Positions 61,674-64,000 of a stretch of DNA of 64,000 nucleotides are shown here, in pieces. The DNA is taken from positions 193,176-257,175 of the forward strand of contig NZ_JALDYF010000005.1 of assembly GCF_032154225.1 (NCBI RefSeq), given 5' to 3'. This DNA is from Psychrobacillus sp032154225. GTDB lineage: Bacteria > Bacillota > Bacilli > Bacillales_A > Planococcaceae. Each line of letters starts with the position of its first letter. Position 1 is the first letter of the stretch. The notes below the pieces were generated by a model. The model did not search any database. It was not told where the DNA came from and worked only from the letters and a program-made list of their open reading frames with translations. The position numbers and the translations under genes are program-made.

Positions 61674-62111
61674 TTATTTCTTTAATTTATTCCATTCGCC
61701 TTCTAACCAGTTATGGAACTCAGAACCTTTTTCGCCTTCATATGCATCATACACATCAATACGCATTCTTCTTAACTTAGCTGCAAAATCTTCATAAGCA
61801 TGATCAGCAGGTAAGCTTTTCTTCACACGTAACAAAATTTTAGACGTATCTTTAATCATCTCGAATTTTTTTCGTTTCGGCATTTCAACTTCTTCGCCAA
61901 ATTCCAAAAGAATTCGATATGCTGCTTCTTGAATTTTAAACACTGGATCATTTGCTAATCGCGTATTTAATATATCAACTACTTGGCTTGCATTGTAATT
62001 CCCTAATTCCTCTACTGCATCAAATCGAGCTCTCCAGCTACCATTTCGGTTTGCTGCTTTTTTAAGCTCCTCATAATTTTCCGGTAACTCATTTTTCACT
62101 GCTTTTTTCAA
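61674..62111 (-). CDS. HEAT-repeat domain protein
   Basis: A 145-residue soluble protein. The first about 85 residues form HEAT-like helix pairs (WRARFDAVEELGNYNASQVVDILNTRLANDPVFKIQEAAYRILLEFGE), typical of small HEAT/PBS-lyase-like proteins in Bacillales. The C-terminal half is helical and charged (LRRMRIDVYDAYEGEKGSEFHNWLEGEW). There is no signal peptide or catalytic motif. Such proteins bind other proteins; the partner is unknown. GGAG lies about 8 bp before the ATG. It is a single-gene unit. Confidence 0.75.
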   Translation of the reverse strand: MKKAVKNELPENYEELKKAANRNGSWRARFDAVEELGNYNASQVVDILNTRLANDPVFKIQEAAYRILLEFGEEVEMPKRKKFEMIKDTSKILLRVKKSLPADHAYEDFAAKLRRMRIDVYDAYEGEKGSEFHNWLEGEWNKLKK

Positions 62112-62213
62112 CTAATTCAAACTCCTTCTATAATCCATTAATTCGAGACAATCCTCTATCCCTACATTATATACTAATTAAAGCTAATCTCCAAAACACA
62201 GCAATTTCAGTTT

Positions 62214-62450
62214 TTAATGAATCGTTTCTATATACTTATGAAACACTGCTTTTTCAAATAGTCTAATATATTCAGATACTTCATTTGGTGTAAAGAAAAA
62301 CACAAGTCCTTCTTGTACTCCTTCGTCTTCACGGTTGTAATCCAAGACGCAAATGTTTTGAATACCTTTTCCTTTTAAATCTTTTATCATAAGCGGAGTA
62401 TGCTCATTCAATCCCATAATAATATGGACGGTTGTTTTAATCAATTCCAT
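62214..62450 (-). CDS. small conserved-looking protein of unknown function (78 aa)
   Basis: The ATG at 62450 is preferred over 62483 because GGAGG lies 7 bp upstream of it, inside the longer frame. The product starts MELIKTTVHIIMGLNEHTP and has an alternating alpha/beta pattern (IQNICVLDYN strand, then VFFFTPNEVSEYIRLFEKAVFHKYI), without signal peptide or membrane helix. I do not recognise a family. It lies 63 bp after comK in the same direction and might share its transcript. Confidence 0.6.
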   Translation of the reverse strand: MELIKTTVHIIMGLNEHTPLMIKDLKGKGIQNICVLDYNREDEGVQEGLVFFFTPNEVSEYIRLFEKAVFHKYIETIH

Positions 62451-62513
62451 CCCATTGCCTCCAAATGTTTTGATGATTTTCACTTTCCATTATATATTAG
62501 CAGGTAAAAACGA

Positions 62514-62987
62514 TTAGTACATTACTTTCTTTTCTTGATGTAAGCTACGGAATGTATTCATTGTACAATGAAGTTTTTGTTGCTGCCTTAACAGAACTTC
62601 CTTTGAAACTTTTACGATGATTATTGTGCCATCGGAAAAGATCACTTTCGACTTTTTCTTTTCTAGCACTTCAACTTGGAAATAATGATTGAAAATCCAA
62701 ACACAATCTACTTGTTGATAGGACATAGTTGGAAAAGCCCCAACTGAATGAGCAAAAGTAATAACAGGTGTTTTCGTAAGGTAATTCATATATCGCTTAA
62801 CTGCATCCATTCGCCCTTTTAGCGTCGATGCATCGCGTATACAAGCCATATCTAATAACTGGTACACAGACATTTCGGAATAATAAATTCCATTTTTCGT
62901 AGTGAGCTTGGATTTGAATTTGTCTATAAAATAAGGTTCCAGTGCATAAATTTGATGATCGATGAGTAGTGAATCGTTATTAAACAT
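62514..62987 (-). CDS. comK: ComK-family competence transcription factor (short form)
   Basis: ComK is the master activator of genes for natural DNA uptake. The 157-residue product keeps the family core: SSTLKGR-like TLKGRMDAVKRYMNYLTKTPV near 55-75 (SxxGRxxxxxxLxxxxxKxPI pattern), FPTMSYQQVDCVWIFNHY near 85-102 (FPTxS...CxWI), and KVIFSDGTIIIVKVSKEVLLRQQQK near 112-135 (F.NG..i...s...l..Q). B. subtilis ComK is 192 aa, and this one ends about 25-30 residues earlier, lacking part of the C-terminus. The ATG at 62987 is favoured (GGGG 8 bp upstream). Whether it is functional is not shown. Confidence 0.78.
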   Translation of the reverse strand: MFNNDSLLIDHQIYALEPYFIDKFKSKLTTKNGIYYSEMSVYQLLDMACIRDASTLKGRMDAVKRYMNYLTKTPVITFAHSVGAFPTMSYQQVDCVWIFNHYFQVEVLEKKKSKVIFSDGTIIIVKVSKEVLLRQQQKLHCTMNTFRSLHQEKKVMY

Positions 62988-63187
62988 TAGCATTACCCCT
63001 TTGACTTTATAATTAAATCCTACTTTCGAATAACTGAATTAACAGATTATTTACATATCACTATACAATAATACCTTTTGGTTGTAAATTGTCATATATG
63101 TATTTTTGAAGGAAATTAGTCTTAATAGGGAAAACTCATGCTTTTTCTACAAATTTTGATAAACATCGTCCTAAATCAATCTTCATT

Positions 63188-63847
63188 TTAATTAGCTAAT
63201 GAAACAAGTGTAAAAACATAATTTCCTTTTTCTACTGGCTCTCCTATTAAAACAGGTACTCGTTCAGAAAATATCGGACCATCTACTACAACTGTATGAA
63301 ACTCCCCATTTTCTCCACAAGCATCAATACCAGCAGCCTCTAACTCTTCTACAATTTCTTTCGTAAATCGTTGTCCAACATATTTGGATGACATCATCGA
63401 TGTATTTACTACAACAATCCATGCTTCAAACCCATTATCAAGCAATTCCTCTACAACGCTTCGTCGGGATTGTTGCCATAATGGATGTACAGGTATAATA
63501 TCAGATTTAGCACATGTTGTTTGAACCCATGTTAAATGATCAGCTATGTCAATATCTCCAAACACTCCATGCGTTATTCCTGCTGCACGGCACTCGTCCA
63601 TTGCCTCGATAAATTGTTTTTCATATGTACCCCAACTCGCTTCTTTCATCATTAATGGCACACCTAGTCTTGCGGCTTGAGCCTCCACAACGTTCGGAGG
63701 TAGCGCATGCGATTTGGAAAGCTCTCCATCTTCTTCAAACATCGTCAATATTTTTTGAGGTTTCATTCCTAATTGTAAAGCGCGAAAAAAAGCCATAGCA
63801 GAATCTTTCCCACCGCTCCAAGAGGACACAAAAATAGCATCTTTCAT
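63188..63847 (-). CDS. Dph6-type ATP pyrophosphatase (diphthine-ammonia ligase-like)
   Basis: A 219-residue N-type ATP pyrophosphatase of the adenine nucleotide alpha-hydrolase fold. The P-loop SSWSGGKDSAMAFFRALQLG is near residues 8-27, the family motif GENGEFHTVV near 180-190, and GVFGDIDIADHLTWV near 95. In archaea and eukaryotes the family amidates diphthine; bacteria lack diphthamide, so the bacterial substrate is unknown. The ATG at 63847 is chosen because the motif-bearing domain begins there, and GGAG lies 10 bp upstream; the longer frame to 63919 has no clear site. It is monocistronic, next to repeats at the window end. Confidence 0.85.
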   Translation of the reverse strand: MKDAIFVSSWSGGKDSAMAFFRALQLGMKPQKILTMFEEDGELSKSHALPPNVVEAQAARLGVPLMMKEASWGTYEKQFIEAMDECRAAGITHGVFGDIDIADHLTWVQTTCAKSDIIPVHPLWQQSRRSVVEELLDNGFEAWIVVVNTSMMSSKYVGQRFTKEIVEELEAAGIDACGENGEFHTVVVDGPIFSERVPVLIGEPVEKGNYVFTLVSLAN

Positions 63848-63919
63848 CGTTGCAACACTCCATTCTTTTCTCCATAATACCATTTGAGGGCACGCCTGTT
63901 GATTAATCATTTCATTCAA

Positions 63920-63963
63920 TTTTGTATTTTCGTTCGTTTTCTACATAAAATGCGTCTTAGTGA
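63920..63963 (-). repeat. 44-bp repeat C, copy 2 (inverse)
   Basis: Inverse copy of 38163-38206, 43 of 44 bases identical. It lies between the Dph6-like gene and the start of a B repeat. Confidence 0.8.
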
Positions 63964-63976
63964 GTTTCAGCAAAGA

Positions 63977-64000
63977 TTTACGCTACAGAGGCGGACGCTT
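63977..64000 (-). repeat. GC-rich repeat B, copy 5 (cut by window end)
   Basis: TTTACGCTACAGAGGCGGAC and following bases equal the start of copy 2 at 37711. The rest lies outside the window. Confidence 0.75.

Overview
The window is low-GC DNA from a Gram-positive Bacillales bacterium. Evidence: AGGAGG-type ribosome binding sites, LPXTG/sortase and LCP wall proteins, an S-layer-homology (SLH) protein, ComK, RocB, and B. subtilis-like patA and two-component genes. The mix of SLH and SbsC-like surface domains with GC-rich interspersed repeats suggests Planococcaceae/Caryophanaceae (Psychrobacillus, Lysinibacillus or Solibacillus relatives). That genus-level guess is inference. I saw no rRNA, tRNA, CRISPR array, prophage or transposase gene.

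Layout. 0-2.6 kb: an LCP wall-teichoic-acid-type ligase, a secreted transglutaminase-like protein and a nuclease remnant. 2.6-8.7 kb: a sortase D gene and its probable substrate, a 1812-residue LPXTG adhesin. 9.0-12.1 kb: an orphan hybrid histidine kinase. 12.2-24.4 kb: one long minus-strand operon, oppD-oppF-iclR-oppA-oppB-oppC-M14 peptidase-pcp-pxpB-pxpA-pxpC. It reads as uptake of peptides, trimming, removal of N-terminal pyroglutamate and ATP-dependent opening of 5-oxoproline to glutamate. 24.6-32.3 kb: two secreted proteins sharing an SbsC-like helical domain (one fused to a 5'-nucleotidase), with patA, a VOC protein, small genes, a frameshifted coiled-coil gene and menC. 32.4-40.1 kb: proline dehydrogenase, a PepSY/kinase/regulator operon, a class I amidotransferase and ilvE.

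40.4-49.5 kb: an exported beta-rich protein plus an SLH protein, glycerate kinase, an NlpC/P60 hydrolase, a chemoreceptor and NADP-glutamate dehydrogenase. 49.7-54.8 kb: a regulator, a YfcC-type carrier, an M20 amidohydrolase and an enolase-superfamily epimerase, probably an N-acyl amino acid or dipeptide utilisation unit. 55.5-61.2 kb: an IclR-controlled cluster with two guanidine-modifying hydrolases (one a clear dimethylarginine dimethylaminohydrolase), an amino-acid permease and RocB, which I read as a methylarginine/arginine catabolic unit. 61.2-64 kb: a broken transglutaminase gene, a HEAT-repeat protein, a short ComK and a Dph6-like ATPase.

The theme is amino-acid and peptide scavenging feeding glutamate, with many surface proteins. 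Two features stand out. First, both IclR-associated clusters carry inverted repeats of one layout, TTCC-N7-GGAA, at their promoters. Second, a composite repeat of about 550-660 bp occurs three times, always between convergent genes and always with the same polarity, and its hairpins show compensatory base changes between copies.
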